64,000 nt of DNA, taken from positions 238,956-302,955 of the forward strand of contig NZ_JHYQ01000001.1 in assembly GCF_000621325.1 (NCBI RefSeq), given 5' to 3'. The notes under the pieces are model-generated. The model was given only the letters and a program-made list of their open reading frames with translations. It searched no databases and was not told the DNA's origin. Shown here piece after piece: positions 17,966-26,829 of the stretch; positions within the stretch are counted from its first letter, which is position 1, and every line of letters begins with the position of its first letter. The DNA is from Thiothrix lacustris DSM 21227 (lineage in GTDB: Bacteria; Pseudomonadota; Gammaproteobacteria; Thiotrichales; Thiotrichaceae). A program made the translations under genes and the position numbers.

Positions 17966-20050
17966 ATGACTGGATCAGCCACCCCCGACTTTCTACAACA
18001 ACCTGTCACTGCCCTACGCGGTGTCGGTGATGCCTTGGCGGAAAAGCTGGCGCGGCTGGGCATCTTGCGGGTCGCTGACCTGCTGTTTCACCTGCCGCTG
18101 CGCTATCAGGATCGTACCCGCATTTACCCCATCGCCGACCTGAAAGTCGGACAGGAAGTGCTGGTCGAAGGTGAAATTATTTCCACCGAAGTGGTGCAAC
18201 GCGGGCGTACCATGCTGCTGTGCCACCTTAACGACGGTAGCGGCATTCTTACCTTACGCTTCTTCCATTTCACCTCCGCCCAGAAATACAGCCTGCGCCC
18301 CGGCGTATTGCTGCGCTGCTTTGGTGAAGTGCGCCAATCTGGTTTCAAACTGGAAATGGCGCACCCCGAATGCCATTACCTCAAGCCCGACGACCCCGAA
18401 CCGATTGCGAATACCCTGACACCGACTTACCCCACCACCGAAGGCTTGCAGCAACGCAGCTTGCGCCGCCTGATTGATCTGGCGCTGGAACATGTGGATG
18501 AATTGCCGGATTTGCTGCCAGAAAGCGTGGTCAAAGAACACCGCTTTCCGCCACTGGCACACGAATTACGCACCTTGCATACGCCGCCGTCTGGTTCAAC
18601 CATCGAAGGAATGCGCCCCCACCGCCTGATTTTCGAGGAACTGCTCACCCACCAACTCGCGGTGCAGCAGGCTCGGCACGAACTCAAGCAAGTGCAAGCC
18701 CCATCCTTACCAGAAGCCAATCACTATTGGGTAAAACTGCGCCGCGCCCTGCCCTTTGCCCCCACTGACGCTCAAAACCGGGTGATCAGTGAAATTACCA
18801 ACGACCTGCAACAAGCCGTGCCCATGAACCGGCTGGTGCAAGGCGATGTGGGTTCGGGCAAAACGCTGGTGGCAGTCGCCGCAGCCTTGCACGCCATTGC
18901 CAACGGCTATCAAGTGGCGTTGATGGCACCCACCGAATTGCTGGCGGAACAACATTACCAAAACCTGACCCACTGGCTGGAACCGTTGGGGGTGGAAACT
19001 GTGTACATTTCCGGCGGTCAAACTCCGCGCCAACGCCGCCGCAAGGTGGAAAACCTGCTGCTAGGTATCGGGCATATCGCGGTTGGTACACACGCGCTGT
19101 TCCAACGCACGGTTGAATTCCTGCAACTGGGGCTGATTATTATCGACGAACAGCACCGTTTCGGCGTGCATCAACGCATGTCGCTGCGCGAAAAGGGCAA
19201 GCAGGGCGACAACTACCCGCACCAATTGGTGATGACCGCGACACCGATCCCGCGCACCTTGGCGATGACCGCTTACGGCGACCTGGATTATTCGGTGATC
19301 GACGAATTACCGCCGGGACGCACCCCGATCACGACTGTCGCGCTCAACAACGAACGCCGCGATGACGTGATCGAGCGTATTGCCGATGCCTGCCGCGAAG
19401 GCCGCCAAGCCTACTGGGTTTGCACCCTGATCGAAGAGTCCGAAACTCTGCAATGCGAAACGGCGGAAGCCACCGCTACCTTATTGCGCGAACGCCTGCC
19501 CCACGTCGAAGTCGGGCTGGTACACGGGCGGCTGCACGGTTCCGAAAAGGAAAGCATTATGCGCCAGTTCAAGCTGGGGGAAATCCAGCTACTGGTCGCC
19601 ACCACCGTCATTGAAGTCGGGGTGGATGTGCCGAACGCCTCGCTGATGATCATCGAAAACGCGGAACGCTTCGGCCTATCACAATTGCACCAGCTACGCG
19701 GACGGGTCGGGCGCGGCAGTACCGCCAGCAGTTGCGTGCTGCTTTACCAGCATCCACTCGGCAAAACGGCGCGTAAACGGCTGGATGCCATGCGCAACAG
19801 CACCGACGGTTTCGTGATTGCAGATATTGATCTGGAATTACGCGGCCCCGGCGAAGTGCTAGGCACACGCCAGACCGGCGATGTGCGGCTACGGATTGCC
19901 AGTTTGTTGCGCGATCAGCATTGGTTGCCAGCGGTGCAGATGGCAGCGCGGGAAGTGGTGGCGAAGTACCCGGAACGGGTAGAAGCGCTCACCCAGCGCT
20001 GGTTGCAGCAACCGGATGGCGAGACAGCGACGCAGTTTTTCCAAAGCTAG
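17966..20050 (+). CDS. recG: ATP-dependent DNA helicase RecG
   Basis: RecG (694 residues) regresses stalled replication forks and branch-migrates Holliday junctions. It has an N-terminal wedge/OB domain, then helicase motifs: Walker A QGDVGSGKTLVA, DEQH box IIDEQHRFGV, motif III TATPIPRTLAM, motif V VATTVIEVGVDVPNA and motif VI QLRGRVGRG. Length and order are normal. It lies 12 bases after aceK and may share its transcript. Confidence 0.97.
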   Translation: MTGSATPDFLQQPVTALRGVGDALAEKLARLGILRVADLLFHLPLRYQDRTRIYPIADLKVGQEVLVEGEIISTEVVQRGRTMLLCHLNDGSGILTLRFFHFTSAQKYSLRPGVLLRCFGEVRQSGFKLEMAHPECHYLKPDDPEPIANTLTPTYPTTEGLQQRSLRRLIDLALEHVDELPDLLPESVVKEHRFPPLAHELRTLHTPPSGSTIEGMRPHRLIFEELLTHQLAVQQARHELKQVQAPSLPEANHYWVKLRRALPFAPTDAQNRVISEITNDLQQAVPMNRLVQGDVGSGKTLVAVAAALHAIANGYQVALMAPTELLAEQHYQNLTHWLEPLGVETVYISGGQTPRQRRRKVENLLLGIGHIAVGTHALFQRTVEFLQLGLIIIDEQHRFGVHQRMSLREKGKQGDNYPHQLVMTATPIPRTLAMTAYGDLDYSVIDELPPGRTPITTVALNNERRDDVIERIADACREGRQAYWVCTLIEESETLQCETAEATATLLRERLPHVEVGLVHGRLHGSEKESIMRQFKLGEIQLLVATTVIEVGVDVPNASLMIIENAERFGLSQLHQLRGRVGRGSTASSCVLLYQHPLGKTARKRLDAMRNSTDGFVIADIDLELRGPGEVLGTRQTGDVRLRIASLLRDQHWLPAVQMAAREVVAKYPERVEALTQRWLQQPDGETATQFFQS

Positions 20051-20097
20051 ACACCTGCTATGCTAACATCAGCAGAGGCAAATTAGCGGGTGACGTT

Positions 20098-20700
20098 ATG
20101 GCAGCAGTGGCAGAAAAATTCGATTACCTTTCAGTAGCAGATTATCTGGCAGGTGAAGAAATCAGTGAAATCAAACATGAGTATGTGGAAGGTCAGGTCT
20201 ATGCAATGGCTGGCGCAAAGATCAACCACAACAAGATTGTCCGCAATATGTCATCACTCTTGTGGAATCATTTACGCCACCAACCTTGCGAACCCCTCAG
20301 CGGAGACATGCTGGTAAAAACACTGGGTAAACGCTTCCGCTACCCTGATGTCGTGGTGGTTTGTGACGATGACCCATCGAAAGATGAGCGCGTCATAGAA
20401 AGCCCGATACTCATCATCGAAGTGCTGTCCAAAAGCACCCGCAAAAAAGACAAAGGCGAAAAACGTCTGGAATACCTCGCCATCCCCAGCCTGTTGGAAT
20501 ATGTGCTGATTGAGCAGGATTTTGCGGAAATCGAAGTGCAACGCCGTAGTGCCAGTTGGCAATCATCCTATTACTTCTTGGGGGATGAGGTGGTGCTGGA
20601 ATCGGTCAATGCCTCCTTGCCCGTCGAAGCCATTTACGAGCGGGTTAAGAATGACGACGTGTTGGCGTGGCTGGAGCAACAGCAGGCAGAAGGAGCATAA
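20098..20700 (+). CDS. Uma2-family (DUF820) putative endonuclease
   Basis: This 200-residue protein shows the restriction-endonuclease-like core of the Uma2 family: an N-terminal EYVEGQVYAMAGA segment, the PD-x-VVV motif YPDVVVVCDD and the following SPILIIEVLSKSTRKKDKGEK with the conserved Glu and Lys. Members are abundant in cyanobacteria and large filamentous bacteria. Their biological role is unclear and transposon-linked or defence roles have been proposed. The start at ATG 20098 excludes a long upstream frame that merely shadows recG. A remnant of a second Uma2 gene follows directly. Confidence 0.88.
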   Translation: MAAVAEKFDYLSVADYLAGEEISEIKHEYVEGQVYAMAGAKINHNKIVRNMSSLLWNHLRHQPCEPLSGDMLVKTLGKRFRYPDVVVVCDDDPSKDERVIESPILIIEVLSKSTRKKDKGEKRLEYLAIPSLLEYVLIEQDFAEIEVQRRSASWQSSYYFLGDEVVLESVNASLPVEAIYERVKNDDVLAWLEQQQAEGA

Positions 20701-20706
20701 CCATGA

Positions 20707-20847
20707 GTCTGGGTGATGGTGTATACGCTCAAGGACGACGGGCAATATGGCTTGCCGCGCATGTTCGGGATGGAAGAGCCGCTCGCCGTGGGCTTGTTCC
20801 CGGAATTGAATATTGATTGGGCGTTTATGCAGGAAGAAAATCCGTAG
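20707..20847 (+). pseudogene. C-terminal remnant of a second Uma2-type gene
   Basis: An open stretch of about 46 codons encodes VWVMVYTLKDDGQYGLP then EEPLAVGLFPELNIDW, which resembles the C-terminal end of Uma2 proteins. No N-terminal part is present, as an in-frame stop precedes it just after the intact Uma2 gene. It ends twenty bases before the first REP-like element. It probably marks loss of a tandem Uma2 copy. Confidence 0.45.
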
Positions 20848-20866
20848 GAGCGGTATGGCATGATGA

Positions 20867-20962
20867 AGAGGGCGTATGCAATACGCCCCTACGCAGATCA
20901 TTGTTTTTCGGTGTATTGGTGATAGACCAACCACCTGTAGGGGCGTATTGCATACGCCCTCT
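20867..20962. repeat. REP-like doublet, copy 1 (inverted pair)
   Basis: Two copies of a 27-base REP-like unit lie in opposite orientation (20867-20893 forward, 20937-20962 reverse) around a 43-base spacer. Each unit contains the hairpin GGGCGTATGCAATACGCCC flanked by AGA and CTACG. The spacer is near-identical to that of the second doublet (both contain gatagaccaacca). The arrangement is that of a bacterial interspersed mosaic element mobilised by a RAYT transposase. Confidence 0.85.
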
Positions 20963-20977
20963 TTCCTCTTTGACCTT

Positions 20978-21508
20978 CTACCGGTGCAGGCTGTCGGTTT
21001 CCCATTGGGCTGGGTTGTTGGTGATGTAGGTGGCGATGTCATGGTGGGAATCTTGATTGCGGATAATATGCTCCCAGTAATTGCGTTGCCAGACCGGAAT
21101 ATTCGCCCGACGGGTCACGGCAGATTTGAACCCACGCACCATTGCTCCCAAGGTCTGCGACGGTGATTTTATTATGGGGTAAACGTCAGAAGAGGGCGTA
21201 TGCAATACGCCCCTACGTGATTTGGATTGACCATTGATTTCTACTATCCCGTGAAAATGGTTTGGCATTACTACCCATTCTCCCAACCTGATATTCGGGC
21301 GCAGGCACGGCGTTTGTAGCCATTCATCGCGTACAATCGTGCCCAGTTTATTCAGGTGCATTTCGCCTGCCAGGATTTTACCAAACAGACATTCGCGGTT
21401 CAGGGTACATAAGGTGATGAAATAGACACCCGTTTGTGCATAATCATAATGTTGCAGGCGGATAGAACGCCGATGATGGATGTCGCGGTTGTATTTTGGC
21501 ATGTGCAT
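20978..21508 (-). CDS. REP-associated tyrosine transposase (RAYT)
   Basis: This 176-residue IS200/Y1-type transposase has the metal-binding HxH in VVMPNHFHGIVEI (His 84 and 86) and the catalytic tyrosine in WQRNYWEHIIRN (Tyr 144), followed by the YITNNPAQW end common in RAYTs. RAYTs cut and join single-stranded REP hairpins. It sits among six copies of a 27-base palindrome. One copy (21191-21217) lies inside the gene in frame and is read as RRGVLHTPSS (residues 98-107), between the HxH motif and the tyrosine. The frame is intact, so the protein is probably functional. Confidence 0.88.
   Translation of the reverse strand: MHMPKYNRDIHHRRSIRLQHYDYAQTGVYFITLCTLNRECLFGKILAGEMHLNKLGTIVRDEWLQTPCLRPNIRLGEWVVMPNHFHGIVEINGQSKSRRGVLHTPSSDVYPIIKSPSQTLGAMVRGFKSAVTRRANIPVWQRNYWEHIIRNQDSHHDIATYITNNPAQWETDSLHR
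21191..21217. repeat. REP-like unit inside the RAYT gene
   Basis: A full 27-base copy of the REP-like palindrome lies within the transposase reading frame. Because 27 is a multiple of three and the unit has no stop in this frame, the gene stays open and gains a short surface-loop-like peptide. Confidence 0.85.
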
Positions 21509-21567
21509 AAATCGTGCATTGTTGTTATTGATGGATGCAAATAATCGGTTGCCATCATGCCGTTGGA

Positions 21568-21594
21568 AGAGGGCGTATGCAATACGCCCCTACG
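21568..21594. repeat. REP-like unit, single copy
   Basis: An isolated forward copy of the same 27-base unit lies upstream of the RAYT start, in the 352-base stretch between the transposase and the TIR-SUMF1 gene. That stretch otherwise holds only the second REP doublet. Confidence 0.85.
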
Positions 21595-21652
21595 GGCGGT
21601 TGGTATGCCAATATATTGGGAATGGTGTATTGGGAATACGATGGGGCGGCGA

Positions 21653-21748
21653 AGAGGGCGTATGCAATACGCCCCTACGTCTGTCGTTGTTTTTCGGCAT
21701 ATGGTGATAGACCAACCATCTGTAGGGGCGTATTGCATACGCCCTCTT
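21653..21748. repeat. REP-like doublet, copy 2 (inverted pair)
   Basis: A second inverted pair (21653-21679 forward, 21722-21748 reverse) has a spacer closely matching that of doublet 1. The whole ~96-base unit therefore appears to have been copied as one element. It lies downstream of the convergently placed end of the TIR-SUMF1 gene. Confidence 0.85.
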
Positions 21749-21860
21749 CCTGCTCCACCAAAGTCTGGCGCTGCCCGCAACGCGCCTGACTTCGGCTACG
21801 CTGCCCGCGCCACAAGAGCCGCCTCCGGCTCGCTGCCTATGCTACGCCCTGAGTAGCGGC

Positions 21861-23204
21861 TTATTGACCTGAGGCGAGGCGGAACCCGAGGTTGCGGCTC
21901 CGATTAACCGGCGTGTAGTGGCCGCGGTCAGCGGAACGCACGTACTGTGCAAAGTTGTACCATGAGCCACCACGCAACACGCGGGAGGCGCTACCGCCAG
22001 ATTCCCAAGCACTACCATCCGCTGGCGCATCTTTATAATCACTGTGCCAACTGTCCTGTACCCATTCCCACACATTGCCATTCATGTCATTAAGACCATA
22101 GCCATTCGCGGCAAAACTCCCGACAGGCGCGGTATACTCAAACTTGTCTCCACAAAAATCCTTATAGCAGTTCGCATTCCCTTTGCCGATAGCATTGCCC
22201 CAAGGATAAGCGGTATCTGCACCACCACGCGCCGCATATTCCCATTCCGCTTCGGTTGGCAAACGATAATGCTTACCCGTTTCCTGACTCAACCACGGAA
22301 TGTATTTCTGGGTAATGTCATCCCAACTGACATTGATCACCGGGCGATTACCTCGCCCCCAGCCCTGATCTTCGGCATGAGGACAAGCTTTGGCTTTTTC
22401 ACAGGCATCCCATTGGTCAAAGGTCACTTCGGTTTTTGCCATTTTGAAAGCATCGAGGGTCACTTCGTGGGCGGGCTTTTCGTCGTCGGAACAACCACCT
22501 TCCACATCGTCGCGCTTGCCGTCGCAGCCCATCGTGAATGTGCCAGCGGGGATGTCCACCATGACCGGCTCAAGCGGCTGTTTGGTGGCTACCAAAGCGT
22601 CGGAAACAGGAGTCGGCGAGGGTTCGGCAGGTACAACAGGGACAGGTTTTGGCATAACGGATTGAACAACAGCGGGGGACTCAGGTTGAGGCTCAACCTG
22701 TTTAGACGACTTGTTGTAAACATACCCGCCAACTACTGACATTGCCACCAATCCCGTAACCCACAAGCCCGCGTGAGACTTGACTGGCGGTAGCAGGGGT
22801 GGCGAAGACCCTCGACCTAACAACCCATAAACCTGCGCTGCCAACTCAATAAAGGCTGGATGGTCGCCTTTACCATTCCAGCCAGTGAAATCGCCCGCCT
22901 GCCGCATTCCGAAACCAAACGGCGGCTCTATCGCATCAATCCTGATCGGCAACAACACATTACGACTTTTGCCTCGGCTTGCCTCCTCCAGTACCCATTC
23001 GGAGTCAATCGAGCTTTTCGACCATACCACCACCACACAACGACTTTCGCGGATGGCTTGGTCAATCTTGCGATGCCAGTTATCACCCGTGTGGATGGAT
23101 TGGTGATCCCAAAACACTGACCAACCCTGTTGCGCCAATGCCTGAAACAGCGGCTGCAAACGTGCGCGGTCTTTAGTCGAATAACTGAGAAAAATGTCGT
23201 GCAT
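21861..23204 (-). CDS. TIR domain - TM - SUMF1 (formylglycine-enzyme-like) protein
   Basis: This 447-residue fusion has an N-terminal TIR domain (residues 2-130: HDIFLSYSTKDRARL, WSVFWD, a possible catalytic Glu in SEWVLEEA), one membrane helix (145-163), a Pro-rich linker (165-210) and a C-terminal SUMF1/FGE-sulfatase domain (215-447: IPAGTFTMGC, RLPTEAEWEYAARGG, GNVWEWVQDSW, RVLRGGSWYN). The frame extends 52 codons upstream, but ATG 23204 begins the TIR domain exactly. TIR domains either signal by contact or hydrolyse NAD; SUMF1 folds bind ligands or act as oxidases. Topology suggests a cytoplasmic TIR and an external SUMF1. Function is unknown. Confidence 0.88.
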   Translation of the reverse strand: MHDIFLSYSTKDRARLQPLFQALAQQGWSVFWDHQSIHTGDNWHRKIDQAIRESRCVVVVWSKSSIDSEWVLEEASRGKSRNVLLPIRIDAIEPPFGFGMRQAGDFTGWNGKGDHPAFIELAAQVYGLLGRGSSPPLLPPVKSHAGLWVTGLVAMSVVGGYVYNKSSKQVEPQPESPAVVQSVMPKPVPVVPAEPSPTPVSDALVATKQPLEPVMVDIPAGTFTMGCDGKRDDVEGGCSDDEKPAHEVTLDAFKMAKTEVTFDQWDACEKAKACPHAEDQGWGRGNRPVINVSWDDITQKYIPWLSQETGKHYRLPTEAEWEYAARGGADTAYPWGNAIGKGNANCYKDFCGDKFEYTAPVGSFAANGYGLNDMNGNVWEWVQDSWHSDYKDAPADGSAWESGGSASRVLRGGSWYNFAQYVRSADRGHYTPVNRSRNLGFRLASGQ

Positions 23205-23371
23205 CTTGATAACTGATAGAGAAGCCCAGATGAATGGATAATAACCGATATTTTGTGGGATTTCTGCTTTACCAGTAATGCCTGTAAGACAAACCCCATT
23301 CAATTTATCCGTGACCATGAAAAGGGATATGCTATGTTTACCTCCTACCAACACTACCAAAGGAAACCCAC

Positions 23372-23878
23372 ATGATCTGGCGCGACTGGCTGAAACAATG
23401 GAAAATGACCAAGCTGCAACTCAACCCGCCCTTCCTCAACGTTGAGCTGAAAATTGCCAATGCTGACAAAGACGCTGCATGGGAAATGTACATCGAACTG
23501 CTGACCCGCATCACTACCCAAACGCTCGACCCCAAAGACGGCGATGAGAAAACAGCGCTCGACAGTATCTACAAACTATTTGAGATCACCCGCGAGATCA
23601 TCAAGCGTCACGGGCGCGACAGCCTGGAATTCACCAAACTCGCGATTGTGGTACTGAACCAGATTATCCGCCCCTTCACCGCCCGCTGGCACAAGCCTTC
23701 CGTCTCCGGTGCATTCAGTGATTCCGTGCAACGCGACCTGTTCCGAAAAGAACTCGCTGAACTGCAAATCGACCTACGCCGCTATACTGGGATGCTAGGC
23801 TACATGGCTGGCGTGGAAACCGATCTGTTATTGCTCGAACAAGCAGAAACCACCGACACCGACGTAGCCAACCACTAA
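23372..23878 (+). CDS. Conserved hypothetical protein
   Basis: This 168-residue soluble protein is charged and probably mostly helical (for example LFEITREIIKRHGRD). No domain is recognised. The reading frame is well supported by a ribosome site (AAAGGAAA) and tight linkage: the next gene, an MFS exporter, begins one base after its stop. The pair is probably cotranscribed, but this gene's job cannot be inferred. Confidence 0.75.
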   Translation: MIWRDWLKQWKMTKLQLNPPFLNVELKIANADKDAAWEMYIELLTRITTQTLDPKDGDEKTALDSIYKLFEITREIIKRHGRDSLEFTKLAIVVLNQIIRPFTARWHKPSVSGAFSDSVQRDLFRKELAELQIDLRRYTGMLGYMAGVETDLLLLEQAETTDTDVANH

Positions 23879-23879
23879 A

Positions 23880-25073
23880 ATGCCATCCAAACTCCCGCGC
23901 TTCGGCGAATTCATCACGCTGATTGCGCTGCTCAGCTCCCTCACTGCACTTGCCATCGACACCATGCTGCCTGCCCTCGCCACCATCGGGCAGGAACTGG
24001 GCGTGACGCATGAAAACGAAGCGCAACTGATCATTTCCACCCTGTTTTTAGGGCTGGCAAGCGGGCAAATATTTTTCGGCCCGCTGTCGGATGCAACCGG
24101 ACGCAAGCCGCTAATGTACGTCGGCTTAGGTATGTTCATGCTCGGTAGTCTGCTGTCGATGCTGGCGCAAGACTTTTCCCACATGCTGTTCGGGCGTTTT
24201 CTGCAAGGGCTGGGGGCTTCCGCGCCGCGTGTCCTGACGATGGCGTTAGTGCGTGATTGTTATGCGGGAGCGGCAATGGCGCGGGTGATGTCGTTTACCA
24301 TGAGCATATTCATTCTCGTGCCGATGATTGCGCCATCGTTGGGGCAAGGTATCCTGTTATTCGCGGGCTGGCGCAGCATTTTCACGGTGTTCCTGCTGCT
24401 GGCAGTCATTGTCGCTGTTTGGTTCTGGTTGCGGATGCCGGAAACCTTGCCGCCCGACAAACGTAGGGCGTTCACGTTCCGTGAGTTCTGGCGGGGGCTG
24501 AAGGAGGTTGTCACCCACCGTATCAGCATGACCTATACCGCCACGACTGGCATGGTGTTTGGTGCATTTCTAGGCTATTTGAGTTCGGCGCAGCAAATCT
24601 TGCAAATCCAGTACGGCCTAGGGGAACGCTTCCCACTGTACTTTGCAGCGCTAGCGCTGTCGATTGGCGGTGCATCACTCCTCAATGCACGGCTGGTCAT
24701 GCGCTTTGGAATGCATTGGCTGGTGATGCGGGCGGTCATACTGTTTACCGTGCTGTCCGGCCTGTTTCTGCTGGTCGCTTATGCGACGCAAGGGCATCCA
24801 CCGCTGGAAAGCCTGATGGCATATTTCATGCTCACCTTCCTCGCGCTGGGGATGACGTTTGGCAACCTGAATGCGCTGGCGATGGAACCGCTGGGGCATG
24901 TCGCAGGCATTGCTGCATCAGTGATTGGTTCGCTGTCCACCCTGGTCGCGATTCCTTTAGGGACGCTCATCGGGCAAAGCTACAATGGCACTGTGCTGCC
25001 CTTGACTGGCGGCTTTTTTCTACTTGGATTATTGGCAACCGTCGCCCTGTTTTCAGGAAAGAAAACAACGTAG
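23880..25073 (+). CDS. MFS drug exporter, Bcr/CflA family
   Basis: The 397-residue protein has twelve predicted membrane helices. It shows the MFS motif A variant FFGPLSDATGRKPL between helices 2 and 3, the helix 1 motif ALAIDTMLPALATIG typical of Bcr/CflA proteins, and GRFLQGLGASAPRV in helix 4. Such proteins expel bicyclomycin, chloramphenicol or other small molecules by proton antiport; the substrate here is unknown. It follows the hypothetical gene directly and converges on ychF, with a hairpin between the two. Confidence 0.92.
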   Translation: MPSKLPRFGEFITLIALLSSLTALAIDTMLPALATIGQELGVTHENEAQLIISTLFLGLASGQIFFGPLSDATGRKPLMYVGLGMFMLGSLLSMLAQDFSHMLFGRFLQGLGASAPRVLTMALVRDCYAGAAMARVMSFTMSIFILVPMIAPSLGQGILLFAGWRSIFTVFLLLAVIVAVWFWLRMPETLPPDKRRAFTFREFWRGLKEVVTHRISMTYTATTGMVFGAFLGYLSSAQQILQIQYGLGERFPLYFAALALSIGGASLLNARLVMRFGMHWLVMRAVILFTVLSGLFLLVAYATQGHPPLESLMAYFMLTFLALGMTFGNLNALAMEPLGHVAGIAASVIGSLSTLVAIPLGTLIGQSYNGTVLPLTGGFFLLGLLATVALFSGKKTT

Positions 25074-25085
25074 ATAACTTATCTT

Positions 25086-25109
25086 CCCCCTCCTTTGCAA
25101 AAGGAGGGG
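25086..25109. terminator. GC-rich hairpin between convergent genes
   Basis: An inverted repeat (CCCCTCCTTT paired with AAAGGAGGGG around GC) lies between the convergent exporter and ychF genes. No clear T-run follows, so it may be a factor-dependent or bidirectional stop, or a dispersed repeat of the kind common near genes in such genomes. Confidence 0.4.
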
Positions 25110-25135
25110 TTGGGGGAGGATTTTCTTCGGATTCT

Positions 25136-26230
25136 TTACACGTTAAACAGGAAGTTCAGCACATCGCCATCCTTAACGATGTACTCCTTGCCTTCCGCCC
25201 GCATCTTCCCGGCTTCTTTCGCGCCCTGCTCACCTTTGTAAGCAATAAAGTCTTCGTAAGCAATCGTTTGCGCCCGGATGAAGCCGCGCTCAAAGTCAGT
25301 ATGGATCACGCCAGCCGCCTGTGGTGCAGTGGCTTTTTTCGGAATTGTCCAGGCACGTACTTCTTTCACGCCTGCGGTGAAATAGGTTTGCAAACCCAGC
25401 AAATCGTAGCCTGCACGGATAACGCGGTTCAAACCCGGTTCGTCCAAGCCCATGCCCGCGAGGAATTCGTCACGCTCGGCATCTTCCAATTGCGACAGCT
25501 CCGATTCCATTTCTGCGCACACCGCGACGACGACGGCATTTTCACGCACAGCGATTTCGCGAACCTGATCCAGATACGGGTTGTTTTCAAAACCTTCTTC
25601 ATCGACATTGGCAATGAACATCAGCGGCTTGATGGTAATCAAGTGGAATTCACGCACCGCCAGCTCACGTTCTTCGGGGGTCATTTCCATCGAACGCGCG
25701 GAATGGCCTTCGGAAAGGTGCGCAAACAAACGTTCTGCCAAAACTTTTTGTGCCACCAAATCTTTACTGCCGGATTTGGCGGAACGGGTCAGGCGATTGA
25801 CAGCCTTTTCAGCCGTATCCAAATCCGCCAGCGCCAGTTCGGTATTGATGGTGTCAATGTCAGAGGCCGGGTCAATTTTGCCAGCAACGTGAATGATGTC
25901 ATCGTTGTCGAAGCAGCGTACTACTTGAGCAATCGCGTCGGTTTCGCGGATGTGCGCGAGGAACTTGTTACCCAAACCTTCGCCTTGTGATGCCCCAGCA
26001 ACCAAGCCTGCAATGTCGACGAATTCCATCGTCGTCGGTAAGATCTTGATCGGCTTAACGATGGCTGCCAGCGCATCCAAACGCGGGTCTGGCATGGGCA
26101 CGATGCCCACGTTCGGCTCAATCGTACAGAAAGGGTAATTCGCTGCCTGAATGCCTGCCTTGGTCAGGGCATTAAACAAGGTGGATTTACCCACGTTTGG
26201 CAAACCAACAATTCCGCACTTGAATCCCAT
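25136..26230 (-). CDS. ychF: Redox-regulated ATPase YchF
   Basis: This 364-residue Obg-related P-loop protein (YchF/OLA1) binds ATP rather than GTP and associates with ribosomes. The Walker A motif [15 protein letters not shown] is at the start, G3 is DIAGL, the NKxD motif is altered to NVDE as expected for the family, and a C-terminal TGS domain ends at [12 protein letters not shown]. It follows pth by 12 bases in the usual gammaproteobacterial order rplY-pth-ychF. Confidence 0.97.
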   Translation of the reverse strand: MGFKCGIVGLPNVGKSTLFNALTKAGIQAANYPFCTIEPNVGIVPMPDPRLDALAAIVKPIKILPTTMEFVDIAGLVAGASQGEGLGNKFLAHIRETDAIAQVVRCFDNDDIIHVAGKIDPASDIDTINTELALADLDTAEKAVNRLTRSAKSGSKDLVAQKVLAERLFAHLSEGHSARSMEMTPEERELAVREFHLITIKPLMFIANVDEEGFENNPYLDQVREIAVRENAVVVAVCAEMESELSQLEDAERDEFLAGMGLDEPGLNRVIRAGYDLLGLQTYFTAGVKEVRAWTIPKKATAPQAAGVIHTDFERGFIRAQTIAYEDFIAYKGEQGAKEAGKMRAEGKEYIVKDGDVLNFLFNV

Positions 26231-26242
26231 GATCTCTTACCT

Positions 26243-26818
26243 TTATTTGGTGTGCAGCGCGTTCATCGCTTTCTGCATGTCACCTTGTAAAATTAACTCA
26301 ATTTGGTCGGCTGCTTTGTCTATCGCCCGTGAGATGACGATTTCATCATCTAACGAAGGCCGTGACAGCACATAATCGACCACTTTGCTACGGTCGCCCG
26401 GATGCCCAACACCCAAACGCAACCGCCAATAATCTGCGCCCAAATGGGCATGGCAATCGCGCAAACCGTTATGCCCGCCGTGACCACCCGCTTGTTTCAA
26501 GCGTACATCACCTGCGTCAATATCCAGCTCATCGTGCGCGACTAAAATCTGCTCTACCGGAATCTGGTAAAACTGTGCCAATTGTTTCACTGCCAGCCCG
26601 CTGCGGTTCATGAAGGTCATGGGCTTGAGTAGCCATACCGTAGCACTGCCAACTTGCAATTTACAGGCTTCACCGGAAAAACGCTTCTCGACAGCAAACT
26701 TGCCGGAGTAACGCCTTGCCAGTTCATCAACAAACCAAAACCCGGCATTGTGCCGGGTTTTGTCGTACTGGCTACCGGGGTTGCCCAAGCCTGCGATGAG
26801 GCGGATAGGGGTTCCCAT
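26243..26818 (-). CDS. pth: Peptidyl-tRNA hydrolase
   Basis: Pth (191 residues) frees tRNA from prematurely released peptidyl-tRNA. The signature LIAGLGNPGSQYDKTRHNAG with catalytic His, the Asp in VAHDELDIDAGDVRLKQ, and GGHGGHNGLRD are all present. It lies 11 bases after rplY in the same direction. Length and motifs are normal. Confidence 0.97.
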   Translation of the reverse strand: MGTPIRLIAGLGNPGSQYDKTRHNAGFWFVDELARRYSGKFAVEKRFSGEACKLQVGSATVWLLKPMTFMNRSGLAVKQLAQFYQIPVEQILVAHDELDIDAGDVRLKQAGGHGGHNGLRDCHAHLGADYWRLRLGVGHPGDRSKVVDYVLSRPSLDDEIVISRAIDKAADQIELILQGDMQKAMNALHTK

Positions 26819-26829
26819 CGGTATAAACC

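Noticed and set aside
20867..21748. Possible CRISPR array
   Set aside because: Repeat units occur in both orientations, with irregular spacing and repeated rather than unique spacers, and one lies inside a transposase gene. This is a REP/RAYT pattern.
24716..25990. 424-codon plus-strand frame spanning two genes
   Set aside because: It reads the exporter gene out of frame and then ychF antisense, crossing the intergenic hairpin; no coherent protein results.
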